Assembly: GCA_022419385.1 (NCBI GenBank)
Contig: JAJUBI010000003.1
Coordinates: forward strand, 3,224,001-3,288,000
Origin: Paraconiothyrium sp. Pb-2020
Taxonomy: Eukaryota; Ascomycota; Dothideomycetes; Pleosporales; Didymosphaeriaceae
Reading direction: 5' to 3'
Length of the DNA stretch: 64,000 nucleotides
Shown here piece by piece: positions 55,288-64,000 of the stretch. Numbering within the stretch: position 1 is the stretch's first letter; the number at the start of each line of letters is the position of its first letter. The translations under genes were made by a program, and so were the position numbers. The notes below the pieces were generated by a model. That model did no database searches. It was given only the letters and a program-made list of their open reading frames with translations, and was not told where the DNA came from.

Positions 55288-56017
55288 GCCGGGCTCGTCG
55301 AGGCCTATCGGGACGCGTGCAGCTTCCGGAGCGTACTTGTCAATGCTTGCTGGCGCGTGTATTTGGAGATCAGGATCTTCATACGGGGTGCTGTCCCCAG
55401 CATCAACGCAAACTCGACGCGACGCTGTCAAGCTTCTGTACTCGCCTAACCTACACTCTGCGTTTTTACGCACGTAGGTATTCTCGCAGCATCGTGGACT
55501 ATAGTGCGTACCCACGTTCTAGGTTTAGTCTCGTGAATAGAAGGAACATTGACGGAAGTATCTGTAAGATGTTCTGGTCATCGCTCGTAGGCCGAATTCA
55601 CGTGCAGCGTGATACTGTATAAGTGATGCAACTTCGATCCCAGTAAGCCACGTTACTGCGGTAGAAGCTGATCTTCCTGGCACCCGTATAGCCTTTGCTT
55701 GAGAATGCATCCTCGCGCTTTCGCGATGGTTCTAGGAATATTCTAGAAGAAGATTTGGACCGTTGTCGCAGTGACGTCGGCCTGGTTGAGCGACAGCAAC
55801 AACCAGGAGTGCCCCGGCCGCACTGGCCAATCATGGCGCACCTGCCGAATTGCGGTACACGGGCGCAACTGCTGCATCGAATTCACTCGAAAACACCACA
55901 AACACACAGAAACAAAGCTTGCTACTTCACAAACGCCGCCTTAACTCTCGCTGCACCGCCGCCGCCGGCCCTCGGACCATCCGTAATACCTCACACCACC
56001 GCTCGTCGGCCGCTTAC
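55288..56017. other. Intergenic spacer
   Basis: Promoter side of the GFA-like gene. The frame of that gene stays open upstream to 55850, but only from a TTG. Confidence 0.35.
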
Positions 56018-56841
56018 ATGCGAACACTCCACGGCTCTTGCGCCTGCGGGCGCAACCGCTACGTCGTCGAGATACCTCAGCAGCAAACGCAGCTTGCCGA
56101 GCTGAGATACGACAATACTTCAGCTTCAAGTGAGTCCCTGCTCTTTGCTGTGGCAGCGCTTTTCGTTGCGGTCTTTACATCACGTCATCCGTTGCGCATG
56201 CAGTCACACAGCCCCTCCATAGCTCTATACAATAGCTGACCCAGTCCCTAGGACACCATTCCGCTAACCCACTCACCCTCTGGCTGCGTGTACCTCTTAA
56301 TTGGTACACTAGCGCTACCTTCGCACAGTTCCCCGACGAGGAACGGACGAGCATCCAGCGCACCTTCATCTCCCCCTTTGCTTCCAATTCGCGCCGCCAA
56401 TTCTGCGGATACTGTGGCACCCAGCTCACATCATGGCACGAGCGCACCAGGGAGGACGCTGAGCACATCTGCCTTACGGTCGGTAGTCTGCTGGACGAGG
56501 ACCAGGCTCTGCTCGGTGAGTTAGGATACCTGCCGGGAGGTGAGAGCAGCGACGAGGATGCAGTTACTGCCGGGCCTTCGCGATCGACACAAGCCGTGGC
56601 TCGATCAGATCAGCAGGTGCGCGGAGCACCATGGTTCGAGGAGATCGTTAAGAATACAGCCCTGGGACACTTCAAGCAGCAGCGAGGCGGACACACATCG
56701 CGCGACGGAAGCGTCAAGGTAGAGTGGGAGGTCGTAGAGTGGACTGAGGGTGACGATGCAGATGACGAGGGTAGTGTTACGCCCATCAAGAGGAAGATTG
56801 GGCAGGTCGAGGAGGAGGATACCGAGATGCGAAGCGCGTGA
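56018..56841 (+). CDS. GFA/CENP-V-domain protein
   Basis: Exons 56018-56129 and 56252-56841 (122-nt intron) give 233 residues. The fold is that of glutathione-dependent formaldehyde-activating enzyme (Mss4-like), a zinc protein. MRTLHGSCACGRNRY opens with the first Cys pair, LRVPLNWYTSATFAQFPDEE matches the domain core, and FCGYCGTQLTSWHER carries the last CxxC. The middle CxxCxxC block seen in catalytic GFA enzymes is absent, as in a fungal subgroup, so catalytic activity is doubtful. A 100-residue acidic tail (EWTEGDDADDEG) follows. Cytosolic or nuclear. Confidence 0.82.
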
Positions 56842-57901
56842 GTTTCGCGTGTTTAGTGCATATGTTCACTTGTTAGATTGGGATGCTCACGCTTTGGGGG
56901 TTCAAAGGTAAAGGTCACGAAGACGAGCTAAGAGTGGCGCATCATATCACGGTGCAAAATTGCTGACTTGTTCTGGGCTCGAAGTGCTATTCAAACGAGT
57001 TGTATCATAAGTTAGGCGTCGGACAGCTCAGCGTCTGGGCTGGTTAGCCTTAGCATTTTTATAGACTCAGGTATTCATGGAAAAGTTGACTAGTTTTTGA
57101 GTTAGCTAGTAAACGTGCGCGCAATGCGATACCCTACCACGATGTATCCGGCCCACTTGGCTTGCTATCCGGAAGATGCTAATGCAGCACCGTTGCAACG
57201 GCTTTTAGCGCATCTTCGCCACGTCCAGTAAAACTGGCCTGGCCAGTCTAATTGCATCTCCAGAAGAACAATCGTACTTGACCTCCTTCTCTCCTTTGCC
57301 TTTTCCCATCGGTGCTGCCTTCCTACTAATGTATGAGCCGGCGAGCGAAAAGGAACACCAGGATTGCATCCTTAACCGCTTTCCCCCGCTATTTACCACT
57401 GCTTTTTCGTTTTCCCCAGGCGTCTTGAAGCGTTATGTTTCCCCAAACTATACCGCATCAGCAGCGTCGTTGTCTATACTTCGCTCTTCTCAGTCTACTT
57501 CACAAACCAATGGACGTCGACGGTGTCGTTGCATGTCAACAACACGGGGGGCGGCTATGCTCCCAAGAGCAACTCGACGACAACTGTGTGGAACCGACAT
57601 CTTGGACAGGTGCATTTTCGCATTAGCAATCCGGACACTCGGCCCAATGGGATCGTACGGATAATGGCGGTGAAACACGATGTATGTACGTGTGCGGCGC
57701 GGTCACAACTGTCCGGCGTGCTGCTCTGAAAACACCTGCGGCTGCCCTTGTTTACACCATACTGGCTAGGCTTTCTGCCCATCTCAACTTCATCTGCTTG
57801 TGCAAGTTCCTTTTCCATGGACAACGACTCGTTTGTCTCTTTGAATCCTCAAAATAAGTTCAGTTGAGGACCGGCAGAGACAAGAAGATTTTCATGTCAC
57901 C
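56842..57901. other. Intergenic spacer
   Basis: About 1 kb; frames at 57278-57664 (+) and 57555-57824 (-) overlap and have no domain. Nothing supported. Confidence 0.4.
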
Positions 57902-59783
57902 ATGAGAACCTTTCCAAACTTGCTCGCATGTATTGGCTTTGTGATTCAAGTGTCTACCGTTACGGCCGAAGTCGATCCAATTGTTGTCAAAGGATCGTAT
58001 TTCCTCTTCAAGACGAATGGCACGGCCTTCTTCGTAAGTTTTCAAAGTCTTACAAAGTCACTAGACTTATGGGACTAGGTTCGGGGTATAATCTACGAGC
58101 CGTTCGAGTATGATTCATCAGGCATCATCACGGTCCCGGATCCACTCGCAGATGGGCCCACTTGTCGACGGGACATTCAATATCTATCTTCCTTGAACAT
58201 CAATGTCTTAACCGTGGGTATAGTCGACAGTGATCGTGATCATTCGGAATGTATGAACGCTTTTTCCGAAGCCGGCATTTACATCGTCGCGCGCATATCA
58301 GGAAGTGGGCCAACACTAGGCTGGGATCAACAAACACTCAAACAGCATATTGATATCATTGACTCCCTGGGTCATTACACGAATCTTCTCGGTCTCCGAA
58401 TGATCATCGATGAACAAAAGCCTGTGGACTTGCTTTTCTCTCGGGCTGCAATCCGCGACATGCGGGCATACATGACTGAGGCCGGGTATAGGAGTATCCC
58501 GATCTTCTTGTCTGAGAAAAAAGAATCTAAAGACTCCATAAACTACATGTGGTGCCATGATGATACTCCCGACGCTCTTTCTCTATGGATAACACCCAAA
58601 GATTCGGTTTGCTACACAGTACAGGACCTAGATGCAGCTGCCGACTTTTCGCGCAGCATTACTATGCCCAAAGTTTGGGACGGATTGTGCTGCAGAACGG
58701 AATATGGCCATCCCGACAATCGTTCATATGAGTTTATCTCCAGCGTGTATTCGAGAAATGCACGCCAATCACTAAGTGGCGCTTTCATATACTCTTATTA
58801 TACCTGGTATAATGAGGACTTTACCGAGAGTGAGTAAAATTCGCAGTGAGTATGATACAATCGTTAATGTGTGCATAGGCCTCATGACCTGGAATGAAGA
58901 ATCTGATAAGCTTAATGACGTCCGGCCATTGCCGGGTTATTCCGCCCTCTCTTCAGTTCTTGCAACAGTGAAAGCATCCTCTTCCGAAGAAGCAAGCTAT
59001 CTTCCTACGACAACTTTGCAGTCATGTCCCACAGACACTGCATGGGCTTTCAGCACTGTACTTCCGCCAAGGCCATACGAGCCACTATGTTCCTGCATGC
59101 TAGACACGCTGCGATGTACCGCTCGACTAAATGCGATTGAGACCCTCTCTGATGATGCGTTCAATACTACACTCAACCATGCATGTGAAGATAATTTGGA
59201 AAAGAACTGCAAAGGAATTGCTGTGGACACCAGGTCTGGCCAATATGGTGCATTCAGGTACGCTACCTCAGCTTCTTCAGACCATTCTCTGACCGGGTAA
59301 AGTATGTGTAATCGGACTACCGTATATTCATGGGTAGCTAATCAATACTGGAAACGCCACACAAAATGTGATCTCAACGGCACTGCCGAGCTGCGTGAGA
59401 TTCAGCCCAAGCCAGATGGAGGTTGCAAATTTCTGATGGACCAGGTGGAGGCCACAGGCGAAAAGACACTGACAGCCTTCCTTGGAACGACCACAAAAAC
59501 TAGTGGCCCTCAGGAGACCGAAAGGACTGGAGGAACTGCCTCGAATGGGTCATCAGAATCTGGGCTTTCCAGAGGCGCAAAGGCAGGAATTGGCGTCGGT
59601 ATTCCGGTGTTCGCGGCGATCTGCGTTATATCCGGATTCCTTCTGCTGAAGAGAAAGAGGCGGACAAATGCGGCACTCCAGACCCAAGCAGATCTACCCG
59701 AATACCTTCCGCCACATAAAGTTACGCCTGAACCAAATACTCGGCACGACTTACCGGAAGTGCAGACCTTGTTAAGACCTTGA
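57902..59783 (+). CDS. Divergent GH72 glucanosyltransferase-like protein with X8 domain and membrane helix
   Basis: Exons 57902-58033, 58079-58829, 58879-59257 and 59303-59783; 580 residues. Signal peptide 1-22. GH72 relatives (Gel/Gas) elongate cell-wall beta-1,3-glucan. The barrel shows VVKGSYFLFKTNGTAFFVRG, DPLADGPTCRRDIQYL, and SECMNAFSEAGIYIVARIS. The first catalytic Asn-Glu is replaced by Asp155-Glu156 in an altered context (LGLRMIIDEQK); the second Glu is kept in CCRTEYG (about 252). A Cys-rich X8 (CBM43-like) domain follows (CSCMLDTLRC, CKGIAVDTRSGQYGAF, CDLNGTAELR). Instead of a GPI signal there is an internal helix, GIGVGIPVFAAICVISGFLL, with a basic KRKRR stop and a 45-residue cytosolic tail. 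Confidence 0.85.
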
Positions 59784-60146
59784 CGGTCATCTTGTAAAAT
59801 CTCACATTCGACCAGTTACTTTCTGACGTTCCAATGTCTATCGTGCATGTCTCCGACAGGGTCAATGGCGGGGAAGGTATGCATAGTGTTCAGAATAGCC
59901 CGCGAACTTACCACATAATTAGCAGTTTGACGTATTCCTTCTACGTAATCGATACTCAGAGCGCGCGTCCTGGTTTGAACACTACTTTTCCACCGTTGCT
60001 TATTCTGGTCCAGATACTCAATCTAAGTCAAGATACGCAGGAATTGAACGTTATGGCGAGGCGACGCGCAAAGAGTCCAGCTTCTGTCATGGATATTATT
60101 CAGTTTTTATCCAAATAGTCTATGTCATCATCACATCTGACCCACC
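59784..60146. other. Spacer between convergent genes
   Basis: Holds 3' UTRs of the GH72-like (+) and beta-lactamase-like (-) genes. Nothing else seen. Confidence 0.4.
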
Positions 60147-61793
60147 TCAAACTCTCATCTTCTGGAACCATATCAAGTCTCCTGTCTCCTCATACAAATC
60201 CACCCCAAATCTCGTCGCCTGCGTACCGCCATCGACTTCGAACCTACACTTGAACGTCCTCTTCTCACCACTCGCAGGATCAATATTCTCACATACATAC
60301 CAGTACCCGTACGCGCGCTCTTTGATGACCCAGATGAAGGAGTTCGACCGGTCCGAACCGTCGACCTTTAGCTGCTTCTTCTCCTTGTCAAACACGAGTT
60401 CGATCTCGTGATATCCCTTGTTCGTGTACCTGCCGGTGAGTGTTTGCAACTCGGGATCCTCGCGGGGTTCATCGTCCTTGTGCTCGTCTAGATCGGGGTA
60501 AAGCTCATCTTTCGTCTTGATGTGCGCCCACTGCGGTATTTTCTTGTCATAGTGCGCGCGCCAGTCAAACCTCTTCTCTTCAGGAACTTGAAGGAGGGTG
60601 TCTATGAGATGGAAGAGAATCTCCATCTCCATCGGACCCGCATCTTCGCTATTCGCCAACAATACAACACCCCATTCTTTCTCGGGGAGATACAGCATAC
60701 TAGACACAAAGCCCGCCCAGCACCCATCATGCCGTACGATCTCGTAGCCGTGATACCAACAGACTTCCCACCCAAGGCAGTAGAATGAGGGTGACATGCC
60801 GCACTGCCCTTCGCTAGGGACGTCTTGTAGGATACGCGGCGCGCGTAGGTCGCCATAGGACTGGGAAGAGAGGGGCGGGAGACGGTATATTTGCGCGTGG
60901 ACCCAGCGTGCCACGTCTTCCACGTTCGATTGGATGCTACCTGCGCCGAAACCCTCGGGCTCAGGAATATGCGGCAGCTGTAGCACTTCCTTCTTTTCAG
61001 TCGAATAAATCGATCCCACTGCAATGTGTTGTGCTTCGGTGGAGGGAACGTTATCAGGACCTAGCCATGTGCGGCTCATATCAAGTCTGTCCCAGAAGTT
61101 CGTCTTAAGATAAGAGGGGAAGGACGAGCCCGAGAGTTTCTCCACCAGATGCGCAGCGCAGCTGTAGAGGAGGTTGTTGTATTCGTACTTTGTGCGAATG
61201 GGATAGGCGAAGGGTAGGTTTCTCATGTTCCCGACCACGCTTGCCAGCGTATCTGCATGAGGGTGATTCACACCTTTTACACTCTCCTCATGTCCCGGCA
61301 ATCCCGTCCGATGACTCAATATATCTTCCACAGTAATGCCTCTCGTCATTTCATCGTCTACAAACCGCAAGTCCACATCCAATCTGCTCACAGGTGTTTC
61401 CCATTTGACATTGTTGAGCTTTTCATCTTCTTCATCCTGCACTAAAAGCGCCATACTACTCGCCGTGAAACTCTTACTCATACTCGCGATGTCGAAGATC
61501 GTGGCAGGCGTCACATCTGGCGCGTCGTCCCCCCAACGTGAGGAACCGTAGCCGTGAGAGGTGACGGTGTGGTGGTCTACGATTGCGAGGGCAAGACCAG
61601 GGACGCGCCAATGCCGCAGCGCTTCTTGTACTTTGTTAATGAATGCTTCACCATGGCCGTCGCTAGTGAAGGGGTTGCGACTGGCATCTCCCGCAGGCGA
61701 GGGCACAGTCGTGTCGAGGATGATGGTGGAATGGCATGAGGAAGATGACACGGTTGAAACTTTAGTCTTGGTGGTAGTCGCTTGGTCGCTCAT
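60147..61793 (-). CDS. Serine beta-lactamase-like hydrolase (class C / EstB type)
   Basis: Single-exon protein of 548 residues. SxxK motif SMSKSF near residues 104-107 gives the nucleophile and base; the tyrosine motif is YEYNN (Tyr205-Asn207), and the third motif is RHDGCWAGF, in place of KTG. EALRHWRVPGLALAIVDHH is the usual start of this fold. A C-terminal beta domain of about 130 residues (LQTLTGRYTNKGYHEIELVF) is a lipocalin-like DUF3471 type. No signal peptide. Fungal members are mostly esterases, amidases or transesterases in metabolism rather than antibiotic resistance. TATA box 50 bases upstream. Confidence 0.88.
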   Translation of the reverse strand: MSDQATTTKTKVSTVSSSSCHSTIILDTTVPSPAGDASRNPFTSDGHGEAFINKVQEALRHWRVPGLALAIVDHHTVTSHGYGSSRWGDDAPDVTPATIFDIASMSKSFTASSMALLVQDEEDEKLNNVKWETPVSRLDVDLRFVDDEMTRGITVEDILSHRTGLPGHEESVKGVNHPHADTLASVVGNMRNLPFAYPIRTKYEYNNLLYSCAAHLVEKLSGSSFPSYLKTNFWDRLDMSRTWLGPDNVPSTEAQHIAVGSIYSTEKKEVLQLPHIPEPEGFGAGSIQSNVEDVARWVHAQIYRLPPLSSQSYGDLRAPRILQDVPSEGQCGMSPSFYCLGWEVCWYHGYEIVRHDGCWAGFVSSMLYLPEKEWGVVLLANSEDAGPMEMEILFHLIDTLLQVPEEKRFDWRAHYDKKIPQWAHIKTKDELYPDLDEHKDDEPREDPELQTLTGRYTNKGYHEIELVFDKEKKQLKVDGSDRSNSFIWVIKERAYGYWYVCENIDPASGEKRTFKCRFEVDGGTQATRFGVDLYEETGDLIWFQKMRV

Positions 61794-62770
61794 GATGTAT
61801 AAAGGTATTTAGTGCCCGATTGAATAGCTGATGTGCTAGGTTTTATACAGGAGGGATTGAATAGGAGCCGATGTAGGGTAGTATGCGTCGTCCACCTCAT
61901 TAGGTTGGGGGGATAAGCGCTAGCATTGACCGGTCTACGATGCTCATTATGAGTCTTTCCAGCTGTATGGTAAGACGACTAGATGCAGGTGTGGTTGGGT
62001 CGTTTGGAAGAGGAAGTGTGGGTGTGGCTCGCAAACTGGGTCCAAGCCATTGAGTCACGAATTGCATTCATGCTCCCAGGTTCGACATACGATGTCAATT
62101 TCGATATTATCTCATCTGACTCACCCACCCATGTCCAAGCCTGACCATCCACATAGGTATCACCAATCCAGCGCAAATTTTCTAGACACCTCCATGGCAA
62201 CCATCAGGCCCCAATCGCGCAATTTAGTGGGCCTCACAGCCAATCTAATACGCAGAAACATTGAATAGCAAAGAACTTCGGAATGTGAGAAAAAGACCAA
62301 CCATGCCCTGAACGCCTCGCATTTTGTGCAGAAGGGTCATGCCCCATCGTCAAGTACCCAATCAAAAGACAGAGAACGCCGTGAACCCCCGGAAATGGTG
62401 GTTGATGTATGTAATGCAGACGGAATAAGGACATCTTTTTGCGGTTTGGGGCTCAGTGTGCTATCGAAGCACAAGTCGCTCGTTTGTTGTACATCGTAGA
62501 AACAAAACATTAGATAATCGAAGAGGCCAGCTGCATCAGTCGGGCATGTTGGTGCAGACGTGGGCCTAGCTAAAGGTACGTCGACGCCGTGACGCGATCG
62601 TGACTGGTGGCGGCCGTGCTGTGCAAATTGAACGGACTAGGCAGACTTATTCGGATCGGAGCTACCCATCACCGATGTCAGCCTTCACGTTCAAAAGAGC
62701 GAAAAGGACAAGTTTTGTACATAGCAAGGCAAGAACCTGCTTACATAAAGAACATTCACCAGTGTGTAAA
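61794..62770. other. Intergenic spacer
   Basis: Contains the promoter of the beta-lactamase-like gene and the RPB1 3' UTR. No further gene. Confidence 0.4.
61842..61847 (-). promoter_or_regulatory. TATA box of the beta-lactamase-like gene
   Basis: TATAAA on the minus strand, about 50 bases before the ATG at 61793. Confidence 0.5.
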
Positions 62771-64000
62771 TCACTGCTGAGGCGAACTGTTGATCGTTAG
62801 CATTGCGTTGCCTTGATGGAGAATATACAACTATGCCCTATGACTTACGTTGGAGAGTACTTCGGCGACGTCGGCGAGTATTGTGGGGAGGTCGGCGAGG
62901 TAGGAGAGTATTTGGGCGATGTCGGACTGTACTGGCCCATTGGACTCGTTGGGCTATATGAAGGCGATGTTGGTGAAGCAGGTGAACGCCTGTCACCGCT
63001 GTTGAACTGCGGGCTCGTCGGGCTGTACATCGGAGAGGTTGGACTATATTGTGGAGACGTGGGGCTCCAGCCACCACCTGGAGACGTGGCGCTACGAGCG
63101 GCAGCCTGCGCAGGCGACGTAGGGCTCCATTGTGGAGACGTAGGCGAGTACCCTGGGGATGTAGGCGAGTAGCTTGGAGACGTCGGAGAGAATCCTCCAG
63201 GAGATGTAGGCGAAAATTGGGGCGACGTGGGCGAGTATGGGCTGGTAGGGTTGTAGCCCGGGGAGGTAGCCCCGAAACGTGGACTGGTCATGCCTGGCGA
63301 CGTGGGCGAATACTGAGGGGAGGATGGAGAGAAGGATGGCGAAGAGGGGCTTGCGCCACCGCTGAAAGGACTCATAGCGCCTGCCATGCCAGGGCTGCGA
63401 GTTCCAGCATACGGACTGAAACCACCATCCCCGTACTGTGGAGCATACTCGCTCATACCGCCAAAGTTCCCTTCTGGAGCTGCCAGAGGCGAGAACTCTG
63501 CGCTGTACGACGGACCACTCATGCCACCTTCGTAAGTAGGAGAGCCAAGATCGTAAGGAGTTGCAGCGCCGTTGTCATAATAGTTTCCAGTGGCACCGGT
63601 GCGCATGCGAGAGTTGTCCTCGACCATAGTGAGCAACATTTGGCTGTCCATGACAACCTCGAACTCTCCTGTGCCCATTGGTGCAAGTTGACCGAGCATA
63701 ATATTCTCAGAAACACCTCGGCAGTCGTCGAGCTCACCGTAACCAGCGGCTTCAAGCAGGATCTCGACCGTCTCTTCGAAGGAGCAGCGCATGAGTGCGC
63801 CAGTGTCACCGCGATTGATGCCGTGGCGCGTGATGGCCATAAGGAGACCACGTTGGGTCATGATGTCGACGAGAATAGCCATGTGACGATGGTTGACGTA
63901 CGAACCGTCAAACTCCAAGACGTTTGACAGTTCCTTCAAGAGACCAGCCCGGGCAGCTTCGATACCGAGAACACCAAGAACCTCGATGAACGAGTTGGAG
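62771..64000 (-). CDS. RPB1: RNA polymerase II largest subunit, C-terminal part with CTD (5' partial)
   Basis: Catalytic subunit of RNA polymerase II; the window holds the last about 388 residues. Exons: 64000-62849 (continues beyond the window) and 62786-62771. The conserved core end reads FIEVLGVLGIEAARAGLLKE, SYVNHRHMAILVDIMTQRG, ITRHGINRGDTGALMRCSFE and ENIMLGQLAPMGTGEFEV. After a Gly/Tyr-rich linker the heptad CTD starts near 63340, with about 16 SPTSP cores; many heptads are degenerate (FSPTSPG, WSPTSPA) and some are interrupted. The final exon is 16 nt and adds only SPQQ plus stop after KYSPT, through a 62-nt intron with donor GTAAGT and acceptor ACAG. Confidence 0.96.
62850..63345 (-). 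repeat. CTD heptad-coding repeat
   Basis: DNA repeat of about 21 bases coding YSPTSPx units of RPB1. On the plus strand the same repeat gives an artificial GDVGEY-type frame (62813-63172). Confidence 0.9.

Noticed and set aside
62813..63172. Plus-strand GDVGEY-repeat protein
   Set aside because: It is the antisense reading of the RPB1 CTD heptads.
63049..63927. 292-residue plus-strand open frame
   Set aside because: Antisense shadow of RPB1 coding sequence, which is clearly conserved.

Overview
The window is nuclear DNA of a filamentous ascomycete. Most genes carry short introns (about 47-60 nt) with CTRAC-like branch sites, and several families are typical of such fungi: a HET-domain protein, a TRI12-type MFS pump, Sulfotransfer_4, a Fungal_trans_2-like regulator and a coilin-like DUF protein. 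Two unrelated genes share a near-identical intron. Such multiplied introns (introner-like elements) are known from Dothideomycetes, so that class is my best guess; this is inference, not proof. I support 28 protein-coding genes. The first (MFS, 5' end missing) and last (RPB1, 5' end missing) run off the window. No tRNA, rRNA or CRISPR array was found.

Layout. 0-10 kb: MFS efflux pump, methyltransferase, a 29-residue Cys-rich protein, a class I CPD photolyase (minus), a secreted alkaline phosphatase. 10-18 kb: housekeeping genes, namely sorting nexin Vps5, a mitochondrial membrane protein, a peroxisome-type enoyl-CoA isomerase (minus) and a membrane protein with a GRAM-like C-terminus. 18-26 kb: a HET-domain protein, a MetE-C-like enzyme and a coilin-like protein, all minus. 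26-34 kb: a Dal5-type permease, a cupin, a secreted CE1 esterase, a small MITE-like element and a RidA-family protein with a signal peptide.

34-44 kb is an accessory, metabolic-looking block: sulfotransferase-like protein, SDR, transcription-factor-like protein, glutamine-synthetase-like enzyme, a divergently transcribed monocarboxylate-type MFS transporter, and a tyrosinase. 45-50 kb: a PPP4R2/Psy4-type phosphatase subunit and a conserved-looking 726-residue protein of unknown role. 49.6-56 kb holds no gene I can support apart from one decayed-looking coding remnant. 56-64 kb: a GFA-like protein, a divergent GH72-X8 membrane protein, a serine beta-lactamase-like hydrolase, and the 3' end of RPB1 with its heptad-repeat CTD.

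The best discovery is the intron pair at 9391-9475 (alkaline phosphatase) and 42924-43006 (tyrosinase). They are about 85% identical, lie in unrelated genes, and can form the same 5'-end/3'-end base pairing, with two of the substitutions preserving pairing as G-U wobbles. Other notable points are a GC-AG intron in the regulator gene, the terminal-inverted-repeat element with two internal tandem arrays near 32 kb, and a GH72 protein with an altered catalytic motif. Exon structures were built by hand from reading-frame continuity and splice signals; no transcript data were available.
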